From: Neopestalotiopsis rosae
Taxonomy: Eukaryota > Ascomycota > Sordariomycetes > Amphisphaeriales > Sporocadaceae
Length of the DNA stretch: 64,000 nt
Direction: 5' to 3'
Assembly (NCBI GenBank): GCA_023078685.1
Contig: JALGAS010000004.1
Location: forward strand, 6,138,001 to 6,202,000
Positions 22,594-33,973 of the stretch are shown one piece after another; positions within the stretch are counted from its first letter, which is position 1, and each line of letters opens with the position of its first letter. The notes beneath the pieces were generated by a model. The model was given only the letters and a program-made list of their open reading frames with translations. It did not search any database and was not told where the DNA came from. Both the position numbers and the translations under genes were made by a program.

Positions 22594-24519
22594 TCAAGTC
22601 CTCGCGAGTCTGGAGCTCAACCTTTCCCCCCTGCCCAAGGAATAGCTATCGCGAAGAATCCAGGTATCTCGAGAGCAGTTTGATTCGAGATCTTCTGATG
22701 CCACCCTCGTCAGGTAAAGACTGGTGTATTTTGCCAATACATTGGGATCTGTTGGAGAGTCAGGTTGCTGGCTCCACCGCTTGTAATAGGTGGGATGCGG
22801 CAATGCGACAGCTGAGTCCTGAAATTTAGATGTTGGGATCATCAACGGTGGTTCTGGCACTTCCCAATAATCGCTTGACCGAATAGATGGTATTACAGAC
22901 ATGGTGAAGGACGTGGTTTTGGTGGTCGAGCTGAATCTAGGCGGTGCATTGTACACCACCATGCTTGGACTGCTGTATTCATTCTTATCGTCATTTGCCG
23001 CAACTATGGTGCTCTCCTGGGTAATGCCATTTTTCGTCGAGTTATTGGATTCTGGATCAGGTATAGTTGATTGCGTGGTAACGCGAGTATTCCATGATTG
23101 GAACGATGGAAGGCTTCCGATTAGAACCGTCAAAAGAAGCTCAATCGCAGACCACATCGTAAGATCAACGCCATTCCCTACTCTCTTCAGTATGCTGCAT
23201 GGCACGTGCTAAAAAGTCTGCACTTACAAGTTGCATCATAAGTTCTTGCAAAGCTGAGTAAATGCTTGAGCCTCATCGCGCTCGCCAGCATGGCACTAGG
23301 CTATTGGTTAAGTGGGATTCCTCATACGAATATAGCGGGTTGGGCTGGGTAACTCACGAAATTGCCATGGAAAAAAATGCACACAGAATGATACACTGCT
23401 GTCGCGTCACTTCGAGCTTGTGCAACTCGACAGTGGACATCAATACTAAAAAAACATCTTCGGCCATCCCAATTCCTGCATCAGCAAACCCGACAAACAT
23501 AATATTCAAACATTTGCTTGGGACACTCGGGTCCCAGAGTGAATGTAATGGCCAGCACTGGAATATGGCAACGAGCATGAAAACAAGACCGTGACCAAAC
23601 AAGAAAATTATGTATGCCTGGAGTACTGAGCGGATCCAGCGCGTCGAAAACAGTCGCATGAAAAAGCAGGCGATAGAAACTTTCGATATCATGTGAGTCG
23701 CCAAGTACAGGAGTTGAACGATATAAGAAAACTAATAGGCCACCATTAGAACACTTCAGATCATCAATTATTGGCAATCGACCCTTACCTGTAAAAGAGA
23801 AATGTCAAGACTGCTGCTAACATCCCAATAGTGAAGTCCAAGTCCAGCCTTGGAACCTGAGTCGTCCTGTCAGTGACTATATGTGCCAGTGTAGCGCCAA
23901 TAAGAAAGCTTACTGATATATAGTACGGAAACGAATGCGTTAAGAAGAATCTGTCGCAAAATTGGTCATGTCAGCTCATATCCTTCTGCAGGTTTCGTTA
24001 TCTAAAGCAGAGTCTTCTTACCATGCCCAAAAGTGCGACCCAATCATCCACCCACATTCGCTTGATGCTTTGAAGCCTTGCAGCACAGCGGACTAGTACA
24101 ACAGGTGTCGAGAGAGCCACTGTAACAAAAAAGACGATTTGAATATCAATAGCCCTTGATGGTTTTGGATATGTCGCGCATAGAGCATCCACAGCACTAG
24201 TTGCCACTGGAAGCTCGTTCGATTAGCCAAAAAATGTCAATCAGGAGCATACGATACTCGAGGAGAACTTACAGGCTTGGTCTGTGATACCGCAAAGCTT
24301 TTGAACACATATAGATAAGTTTGATAGCAATGTCATGTCTTGACAGACACAGCCGCTCATCCCTTCATCGTTTGTCGTAGCACACGTCGCAGCTTTCAGA
24401 TTCTCTGTCATGCATTGCACCTAGAATTTGCTGTCAAAATCTGTCTTGATCGTGAGTCTTTGAACAAGAAATGGTTTTCGTACTGCACAGCTTGGCAACT
24501 GAGCCATGAAATCCTCCAT
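22594..24519 (-). CDS. CFEM-domain Pth11-like G-protein-coupled receptor
   Basis: Eight exons (24519-24484, 24420-24273, 24206-24022, 23950-23914, 23856-23789, 23731-23358, 23295-23228, 23177-22594) splice in phase to 499 residues. Residues 11-71 form a CFEM domain with eight cysteines spaced C11-x3-C15-x9-C25-x10-C36-x-C38-x11-C50-x4-C55-x15-C71. A seven-helix rhodopsin-like fungal domain follows: WVDDWVALLG after helix 1-2, GLGLHYWDV, FQCWPLHSLWD, and WNGVDLTMWSAIEL before the last helix. A ~170-residue Ser/Thr-rich cytosolic tail ends the protein. Receptors of this class include Magnaporthe Pth11, which senses surface cues. The chosen start gives no signal peptide (MEDFMAQLPSC), so a further 5' exon may exist. 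Ligand unknown. Confidence 0.88.
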
Positions 24520-27304
24520 CGTTGTCGTTAATGTAGTGAGCGTAATAGCAGAGTGCAAACCCTTTCATCAAGGTCCCAAGGTAATTCGAAAGAACAACAA
24601 GAAAATGAAATAAAGAATGAATGGAACAGCTCAGATGGTACCGCTGGAATGGTGAAAGGTTTGTAAAAGAGTGACAGCTGGACTAGCCGGCATGAAATTC
24701 TGAAGGTCGCCTGGACGGTGTCTCCAACAACATCCCATCATACATGCCTTTCGTGAGAAGAATCGGGCGCTACATTACTTTTAAGGATCTTTTCCTACAG
24801 CACATTGATAATCATTTCAGGTAGGGCTAGCGATCATGATGATATGGCGCGTTTTCTTTTTCGTCTGTGCTACAGGGTAGCTCAAGGGTCCTCATGTGAG
24901 CTGTCGAGCCGCAAGACGACCGTGCGTTATGGGGATGGGTGACTGTCGCATCCTATCTCAGAGACGAAAGTCATCACATGTGATAGATCATTCACTTATT
25001 CTAGTATTTACCACGCGTTTTCTTTTCTTTATTTTCTCATGATGTCTTTGAGGATCTCAATGTGTTCTAACAATGGCCCAAGATTGCCAATACTCCATGC
25101 ACATCATCGTCTTGAAGTCGAGAACGACATTTGACATGAAATGACGCTCTTTTTGGGAAAAAGAATAAATGCAACCATGTTACTGCATGAACAATTTCCA
25201 TTCGACCTGCTGCTTCCCCGATACTTGGGTTACTAAAAAATATGGAGTAGCATTCAGAGTTCGGACGTTGCGCTACATGACTAGAGCGAAGCCTAGCATG
25301 ACAACATGGGCCAAGCTGTGTTCAAAGAAGCATAGAGTCAAGTGCTCGGTGCCACTGTCTAACCTTTCTGGCCATTCCATTCCGAAGCGTCGATGTGCCC
25401 AAAGTGTTATTGCTTGCTAGGTACTTGATAGTTGTTGATCAGCCTACACAATGTCAAGGTGACAATTGCTATTTCCCAAAGTTTACTGTCTCCAGGAATC
25501 AGGTGAACCACAGACGACCCACATGCTCTCTAGAGAACAGACGATGATTTTTAGACACATAGAATTCTGGTAAGCAAAGACGCAAGATTTCCAGGTCGAT
25601 TCTCAATGTGGTCAATCTCACGAAAATCCATGCATACTGATTATGCGTTATTGCCCATCCATCCGTTCGTATAGGTATGCAAGCTTCGCCATGTGTAACA
25701 TCGTCAATATTTCCCTTCTCCTTGACAATCGTAATGTTGCATATGTACGCACGATTCAGGAAAAAGAAAGTCGCATCAGGCCATATACCGCAGATCTAGA
25801 CCTCTAGCAGTCTTATTGTGTATACTACACCAGACTGTGGATCCGAGTGGCGCCCATGAACCACGCCCAAGCGTCACCTGTCACTGGCTTGATCTGCCAC
25901 TTTTCCTGAAGTTTAGATAGCACGCACCAAAGATCGGGCACTAAACGGACGATTGCCACGCTGTCTTTGTTATAGGATTCTGGTGGCTCGTCCCAACTTG
26001 GGAATAGTCTTGCGACATAGCCGATTGTGTAGGACCAGAACTGGACAATTTTCTTTCTTAGTACATAGTAGTGTCGGCCGTTTGAATGTTTCAGATTGAC
26101 CCTTGGGGGTGGCTGGCCCGGCTGATTGGTTCAGTAATCGAGCTTGAATACGAGGATTTTTCATATGAGACACAAATGTCAGCCGCACAAGGCTGACTGC
26201 CCATCTGTTTCAACTGAAATGATGGTCTATTGCGCTCTATCTGTATAGGCGGCTTTGTTATACTGGGCTCTGCATAGCACAACTTTGCCCCCGCCTCATC
26301 TCCTTCACTGCCCGGAATCAACGGCATCGATAGTCGGCCGGCCCACACACGATGCCCGTGCCCGTCCGCTCAAGCGCAAGATCTCCCGGTCGATCAACTC
26401 TTAATGCCTGAGAGCCAATAACTTTAATGCAAAGCAATGAATCAAGTCAAGATTACGATTGCAGTTCCCATCGATTACAGAGGGCTGTACTATTTCGGAG
26501 GTCAGAACGTTGGGCGCATTTCGCGTGCGAGGATGTGGATGTCCGCTTCAACGGTTAATGAAGTCACGATTAATACTCTACCATTAAGATCCACATCACT
26601 GTGGTTCCATTAGGCCACCAACGGCAGAGAGAAGATCATTCGGGGCTACAGAAAGCATTGTGCCAGAGATCTGAACCTGGCGGAGGCGGAGGCAGAAAGA
26701 CACGGAGAAGATCGGCAGAAACTTCTTGGGGGTGGTGAACGAACTGCATAATTGGAATTTACGGGGCAATTATGCCTTGGGGGGGTTGACATTGATTCAC
26801 ATTCAATGCATCCAATAATGAAATCATAAGACATAAATAAATTCTTGTGGGGTCGCCGCTGACGGCAAAATTCGTGATGAAAAGACCCCGTCACACGGAA
26901 GGAATTCGGTAAAGCATCGACAAAGCAGAGCAAAGCAAATACCCCAAGGCGGCTGTGTAGGGGTCCTGCCGACCTCCGGGGTCATCCTCCCGTCGGCGCG
27001 CAAAGTTGAGGTAGGACGGCCGAAACCGTCTGACTCATCTCACGGCATGCACAGCCCTGTTGCCCATTATAGCCATTCTCGTCATCAAGGCTTGACCGCA
27101 TGTTCGCCGCATCTCACCCTTCTTGTCTGACAGCTCAGGGAAAAAACGTGGGTTTTGCAACGGGACCAATCGCGAGCAAGTCGGACGCCACCTTTGTGGC
27201 ATGAGGAGATCGGTAAGGCGATGATCTTGCATGCAGATTTTCTAAACCACTCAGCAAGGGACTTCCCGAATAGACACAAGGCTGGGATAAGCACGTGGTA
27301 TTTC
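24520..27304. other. 2.8 kb gene-poor stretch
   Basis: It lies between the receptor 5' end and the transporter 3' end. All frames are short and lack motifs or plausible splice chains; no repeat or RNA gene was recognised. It is the longest empty stretch of the middle part, apart from the regions around 11-14 kb and 3.7-6.6 kb. Confidence 0.35.
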
Positions 27305-28850
27305 TCAACCGCTGATGCTGGTGGAACACTCGCTAGCGCATGACGATAGGTCGCCTTTCTCTTCCCTTGCATGGTCAGTGCCGATTTCACTCCCTTCTCC
27401 AGCCTCACTATCTGCTGGTCTCGGGGAAGATTCGATCAGCTGCGAAGCACCCATGTATGCGAGAACAGCAATACCAACAGCGTAGAATGCGAAAATGGCA
27501 CCGGCGAAAGCAACATAAGATATTTTTGCTGCATCTACACCAAAGCATATGGCCTCCCCGGCAGCCAGGAAACCGCGTTGGACGCCCATGTAGTGACTGA
27601 TCTTGTCTTGGGGTATATCGAGGTTTCCAATAAACCACGGCACGATGTACTGCCAGAGAATGGAAGCTGTCCAATTCAGTACGAAAAGCACCATAGCAGG
27701 TCCATACCGTGCCTCGGTCCAATCGGTGGGATTTGCTGGTGGGAACGCGCGATCGAAATCTCGTGTTCGAACGATTTCCCAGAGCCAGGCTGCGGACAGT
27801 GGAACGGCAACAAACCCCAGCCCGAACAATGCGCGTCTAGGTTTGGTCCATTTGTCATTGTCGAGAATGAGGTGGAGGATATGACCAAAGGGAATCTGGA
27901 CGACGAGCGCAATGAACGACAAGAGTGAACGTGCCCGCAAACTATTCTCAAAAGCATTTACTGAGCCAAGGTAGATCAGAAATGATCCTGCCGGGAGAAA
28001 TGCCGGGAGCATGACTAGCAGTTTCCAATCCGAAAAGACAGCTAGGTTTGACAAGAGCTCAGACGTGGTGCTTTTTTTCTCAGGCGCAATGACATTGCTG
28101 CTTGTATCGTGTATCACTTCGTCGGGTCGACGGAGTATAATCAGAGACAGCAGCGCCACCACCAACATTAGGGCTATGTAGGTGGCGTAAATCGCTGCTG
28201 GAACCCCCGCACGTTGGGTATTGTCTCGATTGAGAATGACGGGCAGGATACTGCAAACAATGGAACCTCCAGCTTGTAAGGTGTTTTGGATCGCGATGAA
28301 CTGGCCCTTATTCTGGTCGTTGGAGTACGCCACCTGAATATAACCTGATGTGATGAACACGGCACCGGCACCGACGCCAATGATGGCACCGCCAATGAGG
28401 GGGAAAGCGGCATGACCTGTCACTTCATAGTACCACAGCGCGCCGACATACTAAGGGTAAAAGGAGCGTCAGCCTCGAGTCTCAGAAACTAGACAACATC
28501 CGCGGTGGCACGAACGGAGGATAGTGCCAGAGATGATAAGACATGATCCGAATCGAGGATAGATTGACAGGAGATGGGTCAACAATAAACAACGAGTGAA
28601 CACTAACCATTGCGTAGGTGCAAATACCAAAGCACATTGTTATTGCAGGACCAAAGATGTTGAGGTATGTTCCGCCAACGCATGCTGACAAGAACCATAC
28701 TGATGACAGAATTGCATTGGCGGTCTGAATGACATCAGCAGATTCAGGTCTTCCGCCTCCAGCACCAAGCAGATTCAAGGAGACAAAAACACCAGCTGAA
28801 AATGCGATGCCAACCCCAGCAACTATATTCTGCATGTAAGCGCTGCTCAT
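27305..28850 (-). CDS. UNC93-like major facilitator transporter
   Basis: Two exons (28850-28608 and 28450-27305) are joined in phase 0 across a 157-nt GTTAGT...TTAG intron, giving 462 residues. Exon 1 starts MSSAYMQNIVAGVGIAFSAGVF and contains LNLLGAGGGRPES, the glycine-rich loop after helix 1 in fungal UNC93-like (DUF895) transporters. Exon 2 continues YVGALWYYEVTG and has about nine more hydrophobic helices, including GVGAGAVFITSGYIQVAYSNDQNKGQFIAIQNTLQAGG, the typical helix 4-5 region. The hydrophilic tail is rich in Glu and Ser. Substrate is unknown; the family belongs to MFS. The start is the first in-frame ATG close to helix 1. An extra 5' exon cannot be excluded because an AG acceptor-like site overlaps the start region. 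Confidence 0.82.
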
Positions 28851-31133
28851 CCACGGTGGGAGCAATGCTGAGCATGAGCGTACCATATCGCTCGTAAAAG
28901 GTTTGAACAAGGGAAATCTGGGCGAATAAACGACGAAAAGGTGTTTTTGGTAAGGATAACAAAGACGAACGACCAAAGACGTCTCACAGTCAGTTAACAG
29001 TGACCTGGTATACCTATAGTCCAAATGGCCTGGTATTTGAAAGCAATTATAGGTCCCCTGACCTCACTTGTTGCTCGAGCGGAGTTCTTCCTCTTCCTGG
29101 TGCTGCTGCTGCCTCGATAGCCCTACGTATTGACTCAATCTAGATCCACACGCCAGATACTGCGCCCACGACCCAACAGTAACGACCTGAGTCCTTTCGA
29201 GCTCCCGGCCACGATAGTGACCCCGCCCACATCATCTGGAACTTCGGCTGAATTATTGCACAACAAGAAATATGTGATGTAACGTATCACGATGATCGCT
29301 CTAAAAGACACTCGAATCGAAGGACAAGGAGGGTATACAGACATGGGTGGCTGATAAGTTGAGCCATTCCAACGGACTACCAGCTGGCTGGAACCTCTCA
29401 TGGCCAGTGAATTCTCAGCTCGCTAGCCGCGCGGCGCTCCTCCAAATTCGGTCCGCATCAAGCAACATGATAATGCACATGATGCACATGGTTGAGCATA
29501 ACGACACTGGCAATGATCTTCTTCCACTTTGGCGGTCATTGGCTGATTCGTTACGTCCGGAACGTTTTGGCTAGTGGGAAGTCAACAAGAAAGAATGAAT
29601 ATTGGACCCAGTATCCGATCCGGATTCTGCTGCTGCCCGGATGGAGCCTCTCCCAAGGCAACTCCGCATCAGTCATGTATAGTTATGCGCATCGCAGGCC
29701 GTACATGGACTAGGGCTAGCTATCACTGCCACCGTCACGCGCACGCCAAAGAAGAAAGCATCGAATTATGAAAAGCAGTCCAGGCCCAATGGAATCGCGT
29801 GCTGGAGAGTCGGGACATGGTCTTGGATCCGGTGGGAAACTTGACTCTCGTCGCCTGTCGGAGCTTCCATTTTAGGCCTCGCGGTGATTCTGCGATAAGT
29901 GGACCACTTTCTTCTATGAGATCCCCAACTTCGAAAATGTGATGAAAATTGATGAAAATTCACAATGTGATGAAAGAGACTTGTTGGAAGTGTGATTGCA
30001 AATTGCTTCATGATCTGACCAAGTTCTGTGACTCTCACGTAACGTACATGCGTTACCGAAACAGGGGGACGGTGACCGCAGAGGAAACGGCGGTGCTGTA
30101 GGCAGACCGCCTGTCATTCGGTAGCTGCACGTTTTCCAACCAATTGCACAGCAAATTTCAAAGGGCCATTGGCCGGTCGGCCCTATTTTTCCCTTTCTCC
30201 TGCTTGTAGGACCTTTTCGGTGATCTAATACCCACCTACCGAGGACTTGGTAGCCTGGCCCCCTTGACCCCATCGAATCCCCATAATAGGCAATGAATGG
30301 GCCTCTCCTTTGCAGTTAGTCATTGCCGTATGCAAGTATGTGGACGTATGTAAGACGAAAAACTAAAAAGGTATATCCAGTCAGCTCAGCACTACTTACA
30401 TCAGAATGCTTGGGAGTGGTGTGTTTGACCAATTCCACCAGGCTGAAAGGACAGGGGCGGCCACGTTTTTCTGGTGTCTCATGCATAGGGCAGACTGTCT
30501 CTGCAGACAATCGGGTGCGACACACACGTATGTACGGTACCAAGAGCATGTAGGTACTTCCACAGGGCTGCTGTCATCCATCATTAAGGCGATGCCGAGT
30601 CACCAGTATAATCATGCAGTATGATGGGTTGCTTGTAGTCTCTGGCTAAGCCACCATGGTTTGCCGGGCCGTGGCGGCCAAGTTTGGAAGCGCAGTTTGA
30701 ATCTCGGTATGTATCACTAAGGCGTCCAGTTTTTTTGTTTCTGATATCCTATTCTGTCACAGCGTAAGGGCTGCCTATTACCATCCTTGTCTTGTTAGAG
30801 AGAACAAGTTGTCTCTGATGCATGCACTTTGCCTGCCCTATAGGGCCAAGGCCAAGGCATAACTCATGAGTGACATTATGAAGTGTGAAGGTGAAGTGAA
30901 GGAACGATGATAAATAGAGAGGTTATCGTCCATCCTGAGGCTCCAACTTACAAAGAGTGCATTCCAAACAACCATCTCAATCCAATCTGACTGTCTTGGT
31001 CCAATGTCATCGTGAACGATCTCTCCTAGATCCTTCAATATCTACTACCCGTCTCACTTCAGCAGCAGGGTGCATTTTCTACTTTGCTTTGCCAGGCTTC
31101 TCATCCTGTCACTACCTACTTCACACGCCAGCC
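28851..31133. other. 2.3 kb divergent intergenic region
   Basis: It separates the head-to-head UNC93-like and GT4 genes. A TATA-like ATAAATA lies near 30911, about 220 bp before the GT4 start codon. No gene was recognised. Confidence 0.35.
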
Positions 31134-32558
31134 ATGGAGCGCAAATACGCCCCCGGTATTGTGGTTCTCAACAAGAGGTACTTTACGAGAGATGCATTGA
31201 GTGCCGCACAAGTCGGTGCCAGTGCCTTTACCTTGTCGGTTCTGCGCGTCCTCATCGATGCTAAGATTCTCTCCGGCGTCGTTCTATATTCTCGAGATGA
31301 GTCAATCACCGCAGCAGACTTCAAGATCGAGGACGAGTGGAACGGCGTGCCGGTGGTCACAGTATACTTCAACTTTCGCATGACACAAGCAATCGTGGCG
31401 CCTGTCTTGGCCATGGCCTTCAACTACACGGCCCTCCAGCAACCCGGCAGGAGATGTCAGCCGATCGTGTACTACCAGACCGACACACTCCTTCAATACC
31501 ACCCACACGGATACCAATTCTGTGTCACTCACCACGGCCCCTTTGTATCGCATTTCACTGAGCAATTCTCTCCAGAACTGTCGAGGCTTGCCTTTGGTGG
31601 AGATGCGAACAAGGTTGACGTCCTTGAACAGCAGCAACGAAGTGGCATTGAGAGACTGCTAGAGGACAAATTTGGCACTGTACTCGCACACTCAAACCTC
31701 CAGCGTCGAGTTTTGGAGAATGAGGGTTTAAGCGCCGGACGCTTCAAGTACCTGCGGCCGCCAATCGGTGTGCCTCAACTTGAGAGCCCCAGTATCTTGC
31801 CCGAGAACATGCAGCAATTCATTGCTGGGTCCGAGATCCTCCTCTTCACAGCAGTGGCGCGGCTGGATTACTTTAAGAACGTCGAGCTCCTGGTCCAATC
31901 AGGTGTTCAGCTCTTGAACAAGGGTCTTCCAGTGCGCGTCCTGGTAGTCGGTGACCCGGAGGAGGACACTGCACGCCGTACCAACCTGCTGAACTCAGTG
32001 CCCGCAGACCAACGTCACAATTTTCTCATCCTCCCCAGGTTACCCAAAGACCACCTGTATGCCCTCTTTGCCGCGACTACCCAGAATGGCATTTTTGTCT
32101 GCCCGTCGCGGTACGAGACGTTGGGCATTACGCCTCTTGAGGCCGCTGCCAGTGGTGTCACCACGCTGATGACAGAGACTCCCAATGTCGAGGCCCTAGA
32201 CTTTATGCCCATGACATGCCGGGTGCCACAAGACGCCCAGAGCATTGCGGCACGGGTTGGAAAGATCTATGGTGACGGCATCCCGATGTGGGCAGAGAGG
32301 GTCAAGAACCACGTACGGCCCGAAACGTCGCTCGATGGCTTCGGGGCGGATCTGCTCAAGGCGTGGGCGGAGATGACCATGATCCGTCGTCGTGCTACTG
32401 CCCCCAACGCCCTAAGCAGGCAGGATCGCGTCGGCTCCTGGGGCGACCGGGTCACACGGCCCCGGCCCCGACTGGCGACAGGGTTCCTCTCCGAGAGCTT
32501 TTCGGAGATGCTAAAACATGTACCCATGTCACCGGTCTCGTTGATCGTGTCGCCATGA
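31134..32558 (+). CDS. GT4-type (GT-B fold) glycosyltransferase
   Basis: Single uninterrupted frame of 474 residues from the ATG at 31134; the open frame upstream starts with TTG and reads as leader. The N-terminal half contains YQTDTLLQYHPHGYQFCVTHHGPFV, a candidate acceptor-side loop. The C-terminal half is a GT1/GT4 nucleotide-sugar domain: ILLFTAVARLDYFKNVELLV, LPVRVLVVGDPEEDTARR, FLILPRLPKDHLYALFAA, and the E-x7-E motif in PSRYETLGITPLEAAASG. A basic, disordered tail ends the protein. No signal peptide or membrane segment is present, so it is probably cytosolic. Donor and acceptor are unknown. Lack of introns and the compact bacterial-style arrangement would fit horizontal gain, but that is not shown. 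Confidence 0.87.
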   Translation: MERKYAPGIVVLNKRYFTRDALSAAQVGASAFTLSVLRVLIDAKILSGVVLYSRDESITAADFKIEDEWNGVPVVTVYFNFRMTQAIVAPVLAMAFNYTALQQPGRRCQPIVYYQTDTLLQYHPHGYQFCVTHHGPFVSHFTEQFSPELSRLAFGGDANKVDVLEQQQRSGIERLLEDKFGTVLAHSNLQRRVLENEGLSAGRFKYLRPPIGVPQLESPSILPENMQQFIAGSEILLFTAVARLDYFKNVELLVQSGVQLLNKGLPVRVLVVGDPEEDTARRTNLLNSVPADQRHNFLILPRLPKDHLYALFAATTQNGIFVCPSRYETLGITPLEAAASGVTTLMTETPNVEALDFMPMTCRVPQDAQSIAARVGKIYGDGIPMWAERVKNHVRPETSLDGFGADLLKAWAEMTMIRRRATAPNALSRQDRVGSWGDRVTRPRPRLATGFLSESFSEMLKHVPMSPVSLIVSP

Positions 32559-33223
32559 GTTGAGAAGCGTTCAGCATGGCTTTTGGAGTCGTTTTGATGG
32601 TTGCAGGACTAGCTTTCCTCACCTCTTCGTTCTTTTCGCATGTTTTAATTACTTTTCCTTTAGTTGGTCTTTACATTAGAGTTTTGGTGACACCACTGTC
32701 TTGGAGCGCATCTAGATCAGATCATGGAGGGTACGGAGTTGCTTGTTCTGGTGGTTCCCAAAAACACTACGGAGTTGCTTTAATGCGCATGGCTTGGGGG
32801 GTTCAGGTAGTACAGACTTCTTAGCTTCACAGCACCATTTTCCCAATTCATATAATTTGTCTCAATTATCCTTGCAGCCAGTCCTTGTCTTAGGGGTTAT
32901 AGTAGAACCGGGCCGTTGATTTCGTTTTCAGTCTTGTTCTCCTTCCTTGAATCAAAATGCCCCTCCTTTCTCATCCATGTCAACTTGTTGTTTGTTCGGT
33001 GTGCGTGGAACATTTCCAGTCTTCATTTTTGCCAAGAGGCTAGTCTCCCAAGGTCCGCTCTCTCGGTTCCATCTACGATCTTCAAAAGCACGGTGCCGGG
33101 GGGACGCTGCCCTAGAGCAAGGCCCAGCCTCGAAAGCGGATCTGGAAAAAGATTGTGTTAGTCCTCTCTAAGGCCAAGAGCCAATGAAATTCGGACATGG
33201 TCCAATGATATACACACCCGAAG
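32559..33223. other. Convergent spacer GT4 / RING1 gene
   Basis: 0.67 kb of 3' flanks; no gene seen. Confidence 0.35.
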
Positions 33224-33973
33224 CTAGCATGATTGACGACGTTCCCGCGGTCCATGGGCGGCCAACGGACGAGTTGCGCTCGTGGATCGAGATGAAGATT
33301 TGAACGCTGATATCAAGCAAAAGTAGGTTATCATGAATGAGTTGAACAAATCCTCACCCAAAGCGCTTCGATATCTCGTGCGGTGCACGTCATCGAAAAT
33401 GCGGATGGTTTCGCAGCAATAGGGCAGTTCTGCAGCGTCAGCCTGCTCGATGAAGGACTCGACGCGGTCACTCAAGCAGCGATTGCAGACCCAGTGATCA
33501 CAGGCGCAACCAACTGGTACTACTCGATGCTCGAGATCCACCGCCAGACAGTGGAAGCACTGTCTGAACTTCTGAGCCTCGCGATCTCCCAAAGGATGAA
33601 AGGTGAACGTCTCAGCCATGTACGAGTTGTATGTGTCGATGCGCGATGCCATCATTCGAAGCTGGTCGTCTATCTTGTCCAGCTCGTGCTCGGCATCGGC
33701 AAGCTTGCGAAGAGGGCTCGAATCAGACTTGAGCCACTGTTCAACTTGCATACTGGCGTAGACGAGTGCGAGCACGAGATCCTGGTCGTTTCTAATGCTG
33801 TCGCGTACATGGACGGGCAAATGTGTCTTGTACTGCATCATCCAGCCCAACTTTTCGTTCTGGATCATGCTTATGATGCCTTGGGAGTCGATGCGCTTCA
33901 GATATCCAGCAAGGGTGGCTCCCTCGCCGTGATCTGGGGTTCCCCCATCGTGATGGCCTTTAGTGTCGTCCAT
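33224..33973 (-). CDS. Short RBR-like protein with RING1 only
   Basis: The frame starts at the ATG at 33973 and reads 249 residues. A 51-nt segment (GTGAGG...ATCAG, about 33351-33301) could be an in-frame intron, which would leave 232. The N-terminal ~130 residues are helical with a LADAEHELDKIDDQLRMM coiled coil, as in fungal RBR proteins. Cysteines then follow: C139-x2-C142, C156, C158-x-H160-x2-C163-x2-C166, and the CC pair at 186-187 (ELPYCCETIRI). This matches the RING1 half of RBR ubiquitin ligases. The IBR and catalytic RING2 that should follow are missing and the frame ends in an Arg-rich tail. It may be a truncated ligase, a regulator, or a decaying gene. Confidence 0.65.
   Translation of the reverse strand: MDDTKGHHDGGTPDHGEGATLAGYLKRIDSQGIISMIQNEKLGWMMQYKTHLPVHVRDSIRNDQDLVLALVYASMQVEQWLKSDSSPLRKLADAEHELDKIDDQLRMMASRIDTYNSYMAETFTFHPLGDREAQKFRQCFHCLAVDLEHRVVPVGCACDHWVCNRCLSDRVESFIEQADAAELPYCCETIRIFDDVHRTRYRSALGEDLFNSFMITYFCLISAFKSSSRSTSATRPLAAHGPRERRQSC

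Noticed and set aside
30651..30740. tRNA-like GGCGGCCAAGTTTGG...TTTGAATCTCGG segment
   Set aside because: No acceptor or anticodon stem can be formed; only the B-box-like piece resembles a tRNA.
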